64,000 nucleotides of DNA from Rattus norvegicus (Eukaryota; Chordata; Mammalia; Rodentia; Muridae): the NCBI RefSeq assembly GCF_036323735.1, contig NC_086021.1, forward strand, positions 125,738,476-125,802,475, in the 5' to 3' direction. Of the stretch, positions 25,516-37,587 are shown in pieces. The notes under the pieces were generated by a model. The model did no database searches and had not been told where the DNA came from. It saw only the letters and a program-made list of their open reading frames with translations. The position numbers and the translations under genes were made by a program. Position 1 is the first letter of the stretch, and each line of letters opens with the position of its first letter.

Positions 25516-25924
25516 CATGGAAAAGTGGCCAACATACCTAACAGTGTCTCTGTACCTCTTCTAGGTACACCTAGATGTACAAACGCTTGCTGTATTGTAA
25601 CTGCCCGCTAAACTCAGTGTAATGTACAGGTGTGTGCATGAGCTGTGTCTCTATTGTCTCCTCTAGGTGTGTAATAGGTTCCACCATTTATGTGGTGTTC
25701 ACACAAGGACAGAATCATAACCACTTCTCAGATCACAACCCAGTGTTAAGTGTGCAGGACCAGATCTGCCTTCCCAAACTGTAGTGTCTCTAGAAATGCG
25801 AGGCTCTCTTCTTTGGTCTTTCGGTCTCTCTCAAACTGTATTGTTCTTCATTAAAGACGTTCTGAAGTCAGAGCTCTCGAGCTACCTCTTTGAAACCGGT
25901 TCATTTCTTGCAGTTTCGCCCATG

Positions 25925-26300
25925 TTTTAAGGCTTGAATGTCTCCTTCAAAGGTCATGCTGAAGCTCAACTGCCGCTGTGCGCACGATGAAAAATGGCAC
26001 CTCTAAGAGGTGATTATATCATGAGGGCTCCACTCAAATAATGTCCTAATGACACTGTCACAGGAGATTGCTTTGTGATAAGAACTGAGCTCTCTCAATG
26101 CCAGCATACCCTTTTGCTCCTAATCTTTTGATGCATGATGACCTTCACCATATTTTGGCAGAGGACATCATGTGGAGTTAGTAAGAAGCCCCATCAGATG
26201 TCAGTACCTCAATACTAGACCTCTAAGCTTTTAGAACTGTGAGAAGGTTCCACTGCTTTATGAATTCCCTCATCTATTATAGCAGAAAATGGACATACCT
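25925..26300 (+). mobile_element. MST/MLT1-like MaLR LTR
   Basis: AAGGCTTGAATGTCTCCTTC, AAGAGGTGATTATATCATGA, GGGCTCCACTCAAATAATG, TTTTAGAACTGTGAGAAGG and ATTATAGCAGAAAATGGACA occur in consensus order. Confidence 0.75.
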
Positions 26301-26879
26301 ATTAATGAGACATATCTGTTAGTAAGGATCTGTTTATTCTTCCCTTACTAGTCTATTTTACCATACAAGAAGCTCGGCTGAGAACTGAGACTCATAAAGG
26401 AAGAAAACATCTTTCCTCTCTAAGTGTCTGAGTCATCCTTCTCTCTAATGTTCTGCCTTCCGGAGCCTCATTAAACCCTGTCCTGACCTTCTTGAGCATG
26501 TGGGCTTCCTGATCCTAGACTTCATTTTGGTTTCCACAAGCCTGTCCACGCTTACAGGAACTTTAAATGAGACATGTAATGGTTTGTGACCCACAGTCAC
26601 TTCTGGATTATTAGGTGCCTGGAATCTTAAACAAGAACATGGTCTGCTCTTTAACTCCTGCTCCAGCAGCACGTTACCCACACTCCTAACATCGTGAGGT
26701 TCAGGGCTCTGCGACTCCACAGGCAACTGAACCAACAGTTCTCCCTCCCTTGATAACCCCTGTCTCCCACCAAGGAGCAGGACAATGAGCCCATGCAGTT
26801 TTATTCATTTAACAAATAAAGTGTTGTAGGAACTTAACTCATGTTTCATTGTGTAGTAAAGCATTACAAAAGGAACTGG

Positions 26880-27100
26880 AAAGGTGGGATCAGTAGTTAG
26901 GAAAATCTGTTGCTCTTCCAGAGGATGGGAGTTCGGTTCCTAGCACTCACACCAGGAAGCTCACAACTGTCTGTATCCCAGCTCTAGAGGATCCAGTACC
27001 CCCTGACTTCCATGGACACCCACATATGAGTAGCAGCCCCCTCTCTCCCTTCTTCCATTCATACCTCCCCCAATACATCTGTGAAGAAATAAATATGAAA
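26880..27100 (+). mobile_element. B3-type SINE
   Basis: TTGCTCTTCCAGAGGATGGG, GCTCACAACTGTCTGTATCC and AAGAAATAAATATGAAAAATC mark head, body and A-rich tail. Confidence 0.85.
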
Positions 27101-28467
27101 AATCAAAAGGGTCATGGAGCAGTTCCCAAATATTGGAATAGTACAGTACCAACCAGCTGGAATTAAAACTTTCTGGGTACCTCACAGTGGGACACAAATG
27201 TCATGAATTCAGGATATTTTTCTGGTCCCCATCTAAACTCCCAGAACTTAAAGGAATCCTTGACATATACTTAATGCTTAATAAATATTTGTAAAGAGAA
27301 GTAAACAAATGGCAACCCCACAGGGAGCTACTCTCAGACTCTGAAGATTCAATCCTCCACCAGTCTGGGGAAAGCAGGCCTCTTACAGGTGCATTCTCCC
27401 TCCTCCCCTCTGCACGACTCCACTCCAGTGAGGCCACTCTGGTACCTTGGTGCTGGCCATAGAGGGAGCACTGCACTGTGAAAATCACAGACACAATCGC
27501 AACAACCGGGGCTCATTGCTTAGAGACAAGTGATAAATAGCAACAGTGCACTTCACAGCCCTTAAGATTCTGCAAACACAACGTCAAGAAAGAACTGGTT
27601 CTGGCACTTCTACTCTAAAAGACAGTACAGTATCTGTTAAGTTATTTTGCTGAAATATTAAAATCACACCAATTTTCTGGTCCTGGTATTTGCAGTTCAA
27701 TGTAGAGAAGGTTTCACTGAATTGACAGTTAACGCCACTTAAGTCACCAAAGACAAAAACCTGACCACAGAGGTGAAGGGAAGACCAAGGAGGCAAGCTC
27801 CTCAGCCTGCTCAGAGCCCACAGAGATGCTGAGTGGTTTGTTTGACCTGTGCAATGCAGTGTTTTACTGCGTTACACTTCTAATTTATTTTAAATCATAT
27901 TTATGACGTTTACTATGTGCTTGGCATTGGATCTTTTGCTTACCAAGTATCTATATAAATATTGAGAGAACTGTTCGGTATAATCTGATGAGAGAAATGG
28001 CTGACTTCTACCCACCCTCCTGCTGCCAAACCCCAGAAACATGAATCCGCTTATCACTATGTCTTCACTCTAGACCTGGAAGAAAGATGAATTGGAACTG
28101 GATCTGTTGGACCTTGTATGAGTTGGGTTTAACTAGACTTCCAAAAGAGCACAGGCCTAACTTGGCCCTGGTGTACGTCTTCTCAAGTTTAAACAGCCAC
28201 CTTGCCTTTGGCCTTACCCTTTTTGAAGAGGTAGAAGGCTAAATTAGGAAGATCTCTTAAGGAGTGTAGCTCAGTGCACAAGAGCCCGAGGATGACCCCA
28301 ACCTTCCTCCACTTCCCCACCAAAACGATTCTCTCAAACCTTCCTCCTGCTTCCAGATTGGTTGCATTTATGTTTTTAGATGTTATGCCAAGTTATTTTT
28401 CAGATACTAAACTCTGTGTTGACTCGTAGAGTAATTAATATGCTGGGAGCATCTAAGGACCAACACA
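27101..28467. other. Intronic sequence, no gene seen
   Basis: Small MIR-like scraps possible near 27270 and 27900; otherwise unique-looking. Confidence 0.45.
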
Positions 28468-28706
28468 GAGCCAGGCGTGGTGGCACACGCCTTTAAACCA
28501 AGCATTCAGAAGGCAGAGGCAGGGTCATCTCTAAGTTAAAAATCAGCCTGAGTTCCACACAGCCAGGGCTACACAGAGACACAAAGCCTTGCCACACAGA
28601 AACAAAGGAAAAAGAAAGGAAGGGAGGGAGGGAGAGACAGAGGGAGGGAAGGAAGGAGGGAGGGAGGGAGAGAGAGAGAGAAAAGGAAGAAAAGGAAAGA
28701 AAAAGA
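28468..28706 (+). mobile_element. B1 SINE with expanded (GGGA)n/(GAAA)n tail
   Basis: GCCAGGCGTGGTGGCACACG, CAGGGCTACACAGAGACACA define B1 to about 28610. A purine-only tail of GGGA, GGAA and GAGA units extends to 28706. Confidence 0.9.
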
Positions 28707-28791
28707 ATTAACACAGGCTAGGCTAGCAACAGGATAAGACTAAACTACAGTGATGATATTCTTGGTAAAAATGTAAAGCAAGCCTCCTGCT

Positions 28792-28869
28792 GTAACACCC
28801 TGAATGTGCCCAATCTTGCTGATCTTGGAAGCTAAGCAGGGTCGGGCCTTGTTAATATCTGGATGGGAT
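28792..28869 (+). pseudogene. 5S rRNA pseudogene (truncated)
   Basis: ACACCCTGAATGTGCCCAAT, then TCTTGGAAGCTAAGCAGGGT and CGGGCCTTGTTAATATCTGG, follow vertebrate 5S rRNA over about 78 of its roughly 120 nt with a handful of substitutions, mostly C-to-T type. The first ten or so and last forty or so bases are missing. The internal promoter is partly present, but the missing ends argue against a functional RNA. Confidence 0.9.
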
Positions 28870-29224
28870 AAACACAAAAGCAATAGTCTATTGAATAACT
28901 CAATCTGTTGAGAATAGATCAGATTCTAAGCAACTTAAATTTGGAAAATCAAGAGAATGCAACTATAACCTAATTTGTTCCAATTTATAATTTGTACCTT
29001 TCTGCCTTGCTGGAAAATTAATCAGAATATTTATTAAGCACATAAGTGGTTAGTAAGGGGGCATGTGCTATAGGAAAATAAGGAACTATAGAACATAACC
29101 CCTATCCTTAATCAAAAGAAAATTGACCTTTATAAAGAAAAGATAACAGCACAAAGAAAGGAGTCAAGGTTAGAGAAGACAGTTTCTTACAATAAGAAAT
29201 CGTCTCTGTTATCCTGACGTGAAC

Positions 29225-29228
<4 letters not shown>

Positions 29229-29264
<36 letters not shown>
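29229..29264. repeat. (TG)n microsatellite
   Basis: About 18 pure TG units. Confidence 0.97.
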
Positions 29265-29265
<1 letters not shown>

Positions 29266-29387
29266 CAAAGCATCACATGGCATCCTATAAATATGTACAT
29301 ATTTCAGTGTTCATTAGATATAATGACTTTAAAAAGTCAATGACTTGATAATTACAAGTTAAAGACAATAAAAGAAGCAAGTGGAGT

Positions 29388-29606
29388 GCGAGCCCAGCCT
29401 TGGGAAGTGGAGGCAAGCAGATCAGGAGTTCAGGTCATCCTTCACTACATTGCAAGCTCAAGGTCAGTTTGGATGACATAAGACACCCCCACACACACAC
29501 CTCAACAAAAGAGAGAAAAGGAGAGGGGATGGAGGGGGAGGAGAAGAGGAGAGGAGAGGAGAGGAGAGGAGGGGAGGGGAGGGGAGGGGAGGGGAGGGGA
29601 GGGGAT
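29388..29606 (+). repeat. Degenerate B1-like SINE with (GGGGA)n/(GGAGA)n tail
   Basis: CCCAGCCTTGGGAAGTGGAG and CAGGAGTTCAGGTCATCCTT suggest a B1/RSINE body; a purine-only tract with GAGAGGA then GGGGAGG units runs 29514-29606. Confidence 0.8.
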
Positions 29607-30214
29607 GAAGTAATGAATTTCTATGTGAACTTAGTGAGTTCACCATTGAAGAGGTTGAGCTGTCCCTCAAAAAGTTTTTGTTCAAATCCTATCTATCTAA
29701 CCCCTTCCACCTCAGCTGTGAACACAATCATACTTTAGTCTTTACAGATGTTATTAAATTAAGGTGAGGTCACAGTAGAATAAGGTGAGTCTGGTTCTAT
29801 TATTTTCTGGTTTGTTTACTAAATAAATATATATAGAGAGAGAATACATTGGCAGCATTGGCAGGAGACACCTTGGGAAGAAGGCCATGTGACCACAGAA
29901 GCAGAGAATGTAGGGACACAGCTGAATTCCAGGAAAGCCAAGGGTGACAGAAGCCACCCTAAGCCATGAGAAAGGCACAAGGCAGGGTACTCTCCCTCAG
30001 AGCTCTCTGAAGGAGCCAGCCCTTCTCACACCCCGATTTCAAGTTCTAGCTTCCCAAAGCTGAGAAAAGAAATTTCAAATGTTTTAGACCATTTGGCTTG
30101 GGACAGTTTAGTGCTATAATCCTAGGAAATAAATATGTTGCATTCATGGACACACGGAGGGTGATCAGTTGGTTATTAATACCTACTTTATTATTTGTTT
30201 GCATATTCATTTAT
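29607..30214. other. Intronic sequence, no gene seen
   Basis: No gene recognised; a short TATA/GA tract at 29826-29844. Confidence 0.45.
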
Positions 30215-30345
30215 CTATTGAGACAGAGTCTCACCATGTATTCCTGGCTGACCCTCACTATTCAAGGCTGGTTCTGGCCTCTCTGCCTCCCGAGTTCTAT
30301 GGTTAAAGTCATGCACCTCTTTGTCTGGTTATCACACCTTACTTT
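30215..30345 (-). mobile_element. B1 SINE, diverged
   Basis: TTGAGACAGAGTCTCACCAT, GGCTGGTTCTGGCCTCTCTG and TGCCTCCCGAGTTC are the reverse of B1. Confidence 0.8.
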
Positions 30346-30414
30346 GGGGAACAGGGTGTCTCACTGATCCCTAAAGCTAGATGTCTCTGCTAGGCTACTT
30401 GCCTAGCCAACAAG

Positions 30415-30552
30415 CCATCTCTGTCCTCAAACACTAAAGCCACAGGCACATGGGGCTATGCACAGCTTTTACATGGGTAGGGAGATTCAAATTCAGGTCC
30501 TCATGCTTGCATGACAAACAGTCTTACCCACTGAGCAATCTCCCCAGCCCCT
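30415..30552 (-). mobile_element. tRNA-derived SINE (B4/RSINE-like)
   Basis: CAAATTCAGGTCCTCATGCT and CCCACTGAGCAATCTCCCCA give the reverse of the SINE head. Confidence 0.8.
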
Positions 30553-30617
30553 GGCTTATTTATAACAATGAAAGAAAACATTTTTTTTAAAAAGTAGAAG
30601 CTGACCCAAGAATAAAA

Positions 30618-30690
30618 ATGTCACCAGTGGCAGAGCCAGGATTTAATCCTAGAGCTTTCTGACTCCAGACTCCTTCAATGGTCTTGGGTA
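30618..30690 (-). mobile_element. MIR SINE fragment
   Basis: AGTGGCAGAGCCAGGATTTA and CTTTCTGACTCCAGACTCC match the reverse of MIR. Confidence 0.7.
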
Positions 30691-31564
30691 AAAGTCTAGT
30701 TTTGACCCAGGAACATTATCCTCAAAACCATAGCCAAATGCTTTCTCACAAAACAAACTGTTATGACTAGGAACTTCCACAATTCAAACTATCACCTCCT
30801 GCTTGGGCTGTGGCTCTTCGGTATTCTGGTAGAACCTTCCGGAAGCTGAGCTCAGGGTAAATTAACGCCTTATGCTGAAGGGTGGCATAGACCCAGAAAC
30901 AGACTGGCCAGGAAATCAGTCACAAGCAAAGAGGCCCGAGTTCCCACTCCAGGCATTTCAGCTAGAACATAATTCATCAGCGGCCCCACGTCCCAGGAGG
31001 AAAGGATATTAGATCAATACTTGTGCCATCCTAACGAAGCTGGCAATTCCCTTCACATGGCTTTCTAAGCTGCACAGAAATCTAGGTCACTATGAGACAC
31101 AGCAGGCTCAAAACCTCATTATAAAACATAGGTGCTCCCTTCCCTTAATTGTAAATATTTCCTTCTCTATACACTCATTAAATGCCTATTGTGTTCAGAG
31201 GATTAAGACCTATCCCTAGAGCTTCCACTAAAGGCCACTCAGCACAAACAGTTAAATCTGATAGCCCTTTGGTCTCCTCTCACCAACCCTCCTCTGACCA
31301 GCCAGGGCCATGGCAACCTGCCCAGCAGCAAATGGCATTTGTTGCCTCTCGGATCATGACCACAGCTATGGAAAACATCTTCGAACTTTATCAAAAATTT
31401 TCCTTTGGCCACAGCCTAGCTTCTCTGGGCCTTAATTTATTTCAGCTTCCTGCACCTCTGCACGGCATCCTGAATGGTCAGCTAATCATTCACCCGCTCC
31501 AGCATCTGCACCCTTGCAGGCAGCTGTCAGCTCGCTCCCTCTAGTACCCATTTCTGTTCAGAAA

Positions 31565-31960
31565 ACCAAATTAATTCGGTGATGCCCGGGAGCGCTCTGA
31601 AGGCCGACGAAGCTGTGAAGGGCGGCCAGTGCAAGAGGCTACTGAAGTTCCAAGCTTCCCACTCGCCACGATCTCCACAAACAAAATGAGTATATTCACC
31701 TTTGATGAAATTTTACTGGTCCATTCCCAAGAAGAGAACAAATATTGTGTATCGAGGCTAGAGTAATTCATACGCCGATGAACTAATTTTAAATAGTTCT
31801 GCTTTCTCTTCACTCACAGAGAGACAACTAAGCCTTCCTTTATTCAAAATAAGATTTATGGTGATTTCAGACTCAGTACCCTTAAACCCTTCAGTGAAAA
31901 GCCGAGATAACACATCTTTCATCACGACCCACCCACCGTTATAGCTGCAGCCTACAAAGG
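31565..31960. promoter_or_regulatory. CpG-retaining intronic patch (candidate enhancer)
   Basis: About eleven CpG dinucleotides fall within 31575-31780, far above the surrounding intron, and no repeat family is recognised. It includes CCCGGGAGCGCT and AAGGCCGACGAAG. Retained CpGs hint at germline hypomethylation or selection; function is inferred only. Confidence 0.4.
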
Positions 31961-32744
31961 GAAAGCACAAGAACCCCTTTCAATTGTTCTTGAATTATGC
32001 AAGTAATAAAATAGAAGGGGAGACAGAAACTCTCACTGCCTGTGCTACAAGCCAGGGAGCAAGCGTTTCAGATGAGAGCCTGCGGGGAACACTTTAGATC
32101 CCAACTGTAATATTCTACCCCTACCCTCAAGGGCTCATGGGCCCCTCACAATGCAAAAAGCATTTACTCCACCTTCACCAGTCTCCCACCGTCTTCACAG
32201 TCCTAAAACTCTTCAAAAGCCTACTGTTCAAAGTCTCTTTTGAGACTTGAGGCAAACTCTTAGCTGTAGGAATGAAAGAGTGAGCGGAATATACAGAGAA
32301 TGAGAGGGGTTAGTCAAGTGATTAAGGTTTTCAAAAAGGGAGGCTATTATGGACGGTGGGACAAGAGATGCTAAGGCAAGGCAGCAAGGAGGGCGACCAC
32401 ACTGCTGTGCTGTAAGAATGAAGTAAGAGTGTGGAGCTCCTGCGGCGTGAGGAGCAGGCTAGAGGGAGCCCCATTAGGGATGTCATTATACAGAGCTACA
32501 GAGGGTGGGGAGCCAGGGAAAGCTTTTAAAGAGAGGAGTGACATGATCAGACTGGTGGGTTGAAGAGGGATCAGAAAGGGATAAAACAAGGGCGAAGAGT
32601 AAGGCCGGTCCTCCCAGAGTGTGAATGGAAGAAAGGAGAAAGGCGCCATGGAGACAGGGCAAGGGATGAGCAAGCCGCCTTGAAGATGAGTCAAAAGACA
32701 AAGACCTGCTTCAGTTCTATATACCACAGAGCACTGGGGCTGGT
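31961..32744. other. Intronic sequence, possible ancient repeat at 32330-32580
   Basis: AGAGGAGTGACATGATCAGA is reminiscent of an old mammalian-wide repeat. No coding sequence is supported despite 106-131-codon frames on both strands. Confidence 0.4.
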
Positions 32745-32965
32745 GACTGGTCACCGGATAAAGCATCTATTGCACAAATGCGAGGGCGGTTATTCAGATC
32801 CTCCGCAACCACAGGAGGCCAGGCAGGCGTGGTGGCTGGAGGTGGAGACAGAGGATCCCCAGGCCCAGCTGGCTAGCTAGACTAGCCAAATGGGTGAGCT
32901 CTAGGTTCAACAAAGGGACCCCCACTTATAAATAAAGTAGAGACTGGTTGAAGGAGACACCTGGT
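32745..32965 (+). mobile_element. B4-type composite SINE
   Basis: A tRNA-like half with ATTCAGATCCTCCGCAACC is followed by a B1-like half GCAGGCGTGGTGGCTGGAGG, the composite architecture of B4/RSINE. Confidence 0.7.
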
Positions 32966-33524
32966 ATCAACCTCTGACCTCCAACTCAAATTTAGACTTG
33001 CATCGGGAACGTCACGTCTTCTAGCCTCTAGATGCTCAGAGGTCATAGTCTGAGCACCGTCAGTGTCAACACGGCTTAAACATTTGCTGGAAGCGCAGCA
33101 TCCCAGACTTCCTGACTTAGAATCTTCACTTATGAGATCCTTTACACATAGAAACGTGAGAACTATGGCACACCAACTCTGGAGAGCTTCAAGGGATTGA
33201 CGGAAGCACAAAAGAACAGTGAAGGGTTAAAAGACAGCGAAAGGAGAAAGGAGAAAGAAAAAGAACAAATTCATATTGGTCAGCCGGATAGTAGTATCAG
33301 TGTTTGGCAGGAAGGCACACAGAGACATTCCGAGTGAATGTGACCACACTGAGGACAGGCCATAGCACATCCTTCTCACCTTCTACACCAATAATCCTAA
33401 AAACCACAGCAAAGCACAACACCTGGCGTTCAGTGAGGTCTCTGACAAAATGTATCAGAATACTCTTGTAAACAAGATGAACCACGTGATGTGGGCTGGG
33501 TGATACTAATGCTCTGTGCACTCA

Positions 33525-33660
33525 TAATTAGTTCCACAATTACTCCTGAAAGACTATCACTGATTAATTAAAATCAACCTGGAGAAGCAATCTTGCCCCC
33601 TCACCACTAAACCTTTTTAAACTAATCATTTAAATGAAGATTTAAAAGACACATAGGAAA
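33525..33660. other. AT-rich candidate regulatory stretch
   Basis: ATAATTAGTTCC, GATTAATTAAAATC and TAAACTAATCATTTAAATG cluster homeodomain-like cores in non-repeat sequence. Confidence 0.25.
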
Positions 33661-33746
33661 GGTCACTGGGAGCAATACTGTCACATAGCATAATCGGATC
33701 CCCCACCCCCAACTAATAGGCTGTTAACGGAATTAAAATATCATGA

Positions 33747-33905
33747 TTAGCTGGGCATGGTGGCACATGCCTTTAATCCTAGCGTTAGGCAGGCAGAGAC
33801 AGGTAGGTCTCTGAGAGTTCGGGGCCAGCCTGGTCTACAGAGTGAGTTCCAGCACAGCTAGGGCTACACAGAGAACCCTTATCCTGAAAAACAAAAACAA
33901 ACAAA
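33747..33905 (+). mobile_element. B1 SINE, nearly complete
   Basis: AGCTGGGCATGGTGGCACAT through GGGGCCAGCCTGGTCTACAG and GGGCTACACAGAGAACCC to an ACAAA-rich tail. Confidence 0.95.
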
Positions 33906-35013
33906 AAGTTGTGATTAAATTTAGGTTAAGAAATGATTAAAGTGCCAATCTGACCTCTTAAATCTGGTAAAGACAAGACCAATGAAAGAGGAGATAACAA
34001 CAGCACATGAAATAAAGACTCAGTAAACAGTTAACTCAATGGGTCAACGAGTTATCATCAGCACAAGTCAACAGGATTACATGAAATTTAGTTAAGCCAA
34101 GTTCCCCACAGCCTAATGTCACAAAACTCATGTTGAGATTCGAAGAGGGCAGAAGAGATTTAATCCAGCCTTTGTGCTCATGGCCTGAGGTGATTCACAA
34201 AGGTTCCAGAGTCAAAATTAAAGATGTCTAATACCAACAATAAAAAGGCCTAATAAACAAGGCAAATCACAGAGAAATGTACTTCCAAAGCTGCCCACCT
34301 GCTCCCTGGTTGCCTATGTTCTAACAACAGATTTGCATGCTAAATCTGTCACAATTCTTCCCAAAGCCAAATAGCCCTTAATTGCTCTTTCTGACCACCC
34401 ACATGCCCTCTCCAATCTCTCTGTGCCCAGCTGAAAACAATCTTTAACCGTGGTCCCAGAAGATGGTAGAAATAAATTTGATTGAAATGATTCAAGGAGA
34501 GAAGAATCCAGAATATATGTGCTCAGACTCCATGGGGTGTTGTTTGAATCAACTGAAGTTTTGTGAATCTTAAAAAATTCTACCAAGAACAAGTAAAGAA
34601 GGATTTGGGATTTTTTTCTCAGTATATGTATTAGAATAAGGACACTTCAGGAAGTCCCACCATTTTTCTGACAGCCCAGTAGACTATCTGGTCATCCATG
34701 CTGAGATATGAGACTTCCAGGGCACCCAAAAGTAATGAAAAGATAGTGATGTCATCCAACACAACATTTATAAAATGATTCACCATAAAAAAACAAACGT
34801 CAGAACTCCCCTCCTGCCTTTAGAATAAGTAATTTAATGACTATTTACAGGATGGGGATTTTCACAGAGATAGTTAGCAGGAACGGGACTTGGAAATTCA
34901 GTGATCTCATCCATTAAGTTTTGAAGGGGTCCTGCCCAGTCGCACGAGAGTCTCTCTTTTCCTTATATCCTCCTCAGCCTTCAGGTAACACTGCTCATTA
35001 GAGTATGAGTAGA
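33906..35013. other. Intronic sequence, no gene seen
   Basis: AT-rich and unique-looking. Confidence 0.5.
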
Positions 35014-35281
35014 GGAAGTGGAACACTCAGTCAGTTCATAGGAAGTAGAACACTCAGTTCATAGGAAGTAGAACACTCAGTACATAGGAAGTAGAACACT
35101 CAGTCCATAGGAAGTAGAACACTCAGTCCATAGGAAGTGGAACACTCAGTCCATAGGAAGTGGAACACTCAGTCCATAGGAAGTAGAACTCTCAGTCCAT
35201 AGGAAGTGGAACACCCAGTCAGTACATAGGAAGTAGAACACTCAGTCAGTTCACAGGAAGTGGAACACTCAGTCAGTACAT
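35014..35281. repeat. Minisatellite, 23-27 bp unit, 11 copies
   Basis: Eleven direct copies of a unit close to CATAGGAAGTAGAACACTC plus AGTC. Seven are of the 23-bp form; four with an extra AGTT or AGTA (27 bp) lie at the array edges. A/G variation at one position gives higher-order pattern. Confidence 0.95.
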
Positions 35282-35462
35282 TGCCACATCATCCCAGCAC
35301 TGGGAAGGCAGAGACAGGCAGGTCTCTGAGGTTCCTTGGCCAACCAGCCTAGCCTTAGGTATCAATGAGGGGTTCTGTTTAAAAAGTCAGGTAGATGGCT
35401 CCTGAGGAATGACACTAAGGTTCACCTCTGGTTTACGTGGAGGCAAATAATCAAAATAAAAT
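35282..35462 (+). mobile_element. B4-type SINE, 3' half
   Basis: TCATCCCAGCACTGGGAAGG, CTGAGGAATGACACTAAGGT and a tail ATAATCAAAATAAAAT fit the B4 3' portion, abutting the minisatellite. Confidence 0.7.
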
Positions 35463-35906
35463 AATAGCAGAACTGGTACCAGTTACTCCAAACCATCTTC
35501 TCATCCTTCCCTTCTCAATTTCATCTTTGTAAGAAAAGGTTGGCTGCAGACAAGACTACTCCCTGAAGAGGAGTAAGGTCTCCTAATGACCTCGGTCCAT
35601 TGCATAACCGACTTTCTCTCCTCTAGTCTCTGAGCATTTGTCCTCATTGTTTGACTCCCAGGACTATATGCTGGGGATAGGGGATGATGCTGACACCTAC
35701 CTGCCACCTCAATAGACTCTGAGAAATTGGTCAGGCGTCCCTCAATCAATGTGAAGCACCTGCTTAAAAATCACTAGCGTCTCCAGCAAAACAACAAACT
35801 CTAGGAGAGCAAAACAACCCACTAAAATAGAATTTCTGTTAGGAGAACTAAGGAACCTGTTGTTTGTTTGGTTTTTTTGTTAAAATGTACTGATGGGTCT
35901 TCTTTC

Positions 35907-36099
35907 TTTCAAGATTTATTTATTTATTTATTTATTTATTTATTTTATGTATGTTAGTACACGGTTGCTGTCTTCAAACACACCAGAAGAGGGCATCGGA
36001 TCCCATTACAGATGGTTGTGAGCCACCATGTGGTTGCTGGGAATTGAACTCAGGAAGAGCAGACAGTGCTCTTAACCACTGAGCCATCTCTCCAGCCCA
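35907..36099 (-). mobile_element. B2 SINE with (TTTA)n tail
   Basis: (ATTT)n tail, then ACACCAGAAGAGGGCATCGG, GTTGTGAGCCACCATGTGG, ACCACTGAGCCATCTCTCC: a well-preserved B2 on the minus strand. Confidence 0.95.
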
Positions 36100-36144
36100 G
36101 TAACCTACATTTTTAACAGGAGTTTGACCAACCTTTTTTTTTTT

Positions 36145-36280
36145 AATCTTCTTTTTTGAGACACTCATATGTCCCAAACTAGCCTCCAACTCTCAATGTA
36201 GCTTGGGATAACTTTGACTTTCTGAACCCCTCCTCCACCTCCTAATTTCTAGTATCATAAGAGTACCACACTCACTTTAT
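36145..36280 (-). mobile_element. B1-like SINE, strongly diverged
   Basis: TTTTTTGAGACACTCATATG and CAAACTAGCCTCCAACTC recall the reverse of B1. Confidence 0.5.
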
Positions 36281-37587
36281 ATGGAGCTACTGATACAGCC
36301 CAGGGCCTCCTGAGTCCAAGAATCTTAGCCTGTGGTGACAATCGCAAAGGAAAGGCCTTATCTGGCATCCATCTGGCTCACCAACAGAGCCAGGCCAGAC
36401 TTCACCCCTCCCCCCAACTGTGATCCTCACCAGCTAGAGCCCATTGATTTGTTACTAACAAGAAAAATGATTGGGTGCTCTTCAGAGCTAAGTCCTACCC
36501 AATCTTAACAAGGGCAACTTCCCACAGAGAAACACAGTTAGCCCTCCAGTACCTCACCCTCCCTTTCACACAGGCAGATGGCTTCATTTTCAGACTGCTC
36601 ATTGGTAGATTCATTGCTGCTAACGATCTACAGTCTTGGGAGCAAGCCACAGAAACAACAGGACACACATAAAAGATGCTATTCTTGTCAATCGATGAGA
36701 GGGGTTAGGAACTGAAATTTGATTATTTTGTCTCTGTGTGAGATTCTATTGAACTCTGTGTTCCTGGAAATTAAATTCACACTCACATAGACTTGGGAGA
36801 GTTATTCTTTCCTTTCCACTTAGCAGCTTCAAAAAGTGTTTCTTGTCCTAAGAAACTGCACAGTAGGTCCCAACAAAATGTAGCTGTAATTAAAGGTGCA
36901 AATGAGTACACACGAGGATGCCGGGGAAAAACCAGGGAGTCAATAGCACTTACATTTAAAGCACACAAGGCAGAGATGTCCTCAAATATCCTGGCTCAGA
37001 AAATACAAAGTTATTCCTAATACAAGGCACTCTCCAATTACTTTATCCAGAACAAGTAATGAATTATCTGAACTTTGGAGATGGCAGGATGACCTGAAAT
37101 TATCTGTTGATGATATATTAGGTCCACTAGAGGTCACCGCACAGGATCAATAAAATCTGAAGGAGAAACCATCAGTCTTTATTCCTGACCATGTAAGTTG
37201 GAAAGTGCGAGCTTTGTAAGGGCTCTGAAAAGTGTACCTCATTGTATCGTGGAGTTTGTGAATGGAAACCACACAAATGGGGAGAAGGAAAGAATGCCAC
37301 AAAAAGATCAGACCCGTTGCTTTTGGGTTGCTGTGAAATATGCGACGGCCATTGCCATCTGTGAGTTCTTTTAAAGGATAGTCATTTAGTGTCTCGGCCC
37401 CAGAACTTGAAGCAATGGCAGTAAACCCTAGAAATGTAAAGGGTTCTTGTTTGATTGTTTGTTTGCCTCTCAAGTTTTAAGTAGGTATACACTCTCTTTC
37501 TAAATAAACATAGTGCCGTGTGACTGGGAAGAGAAAATATGACCAAGGCACCAGATGGAATGGAGCATTGTACAGTGAGGACCCAGA
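36281..37587. other. Intronic sequence, no gene seen
   Basis: Unique-looking; frames up to 108 codons lack domains. Confidence 0.45.

Noticed and set aside
35014..35281. Array of 23-27 bp repeats resembling a CRISPR array
   Set aside because: The units are contiguous with no unique spacers, in a mammalian intron; it is a minisatellite.
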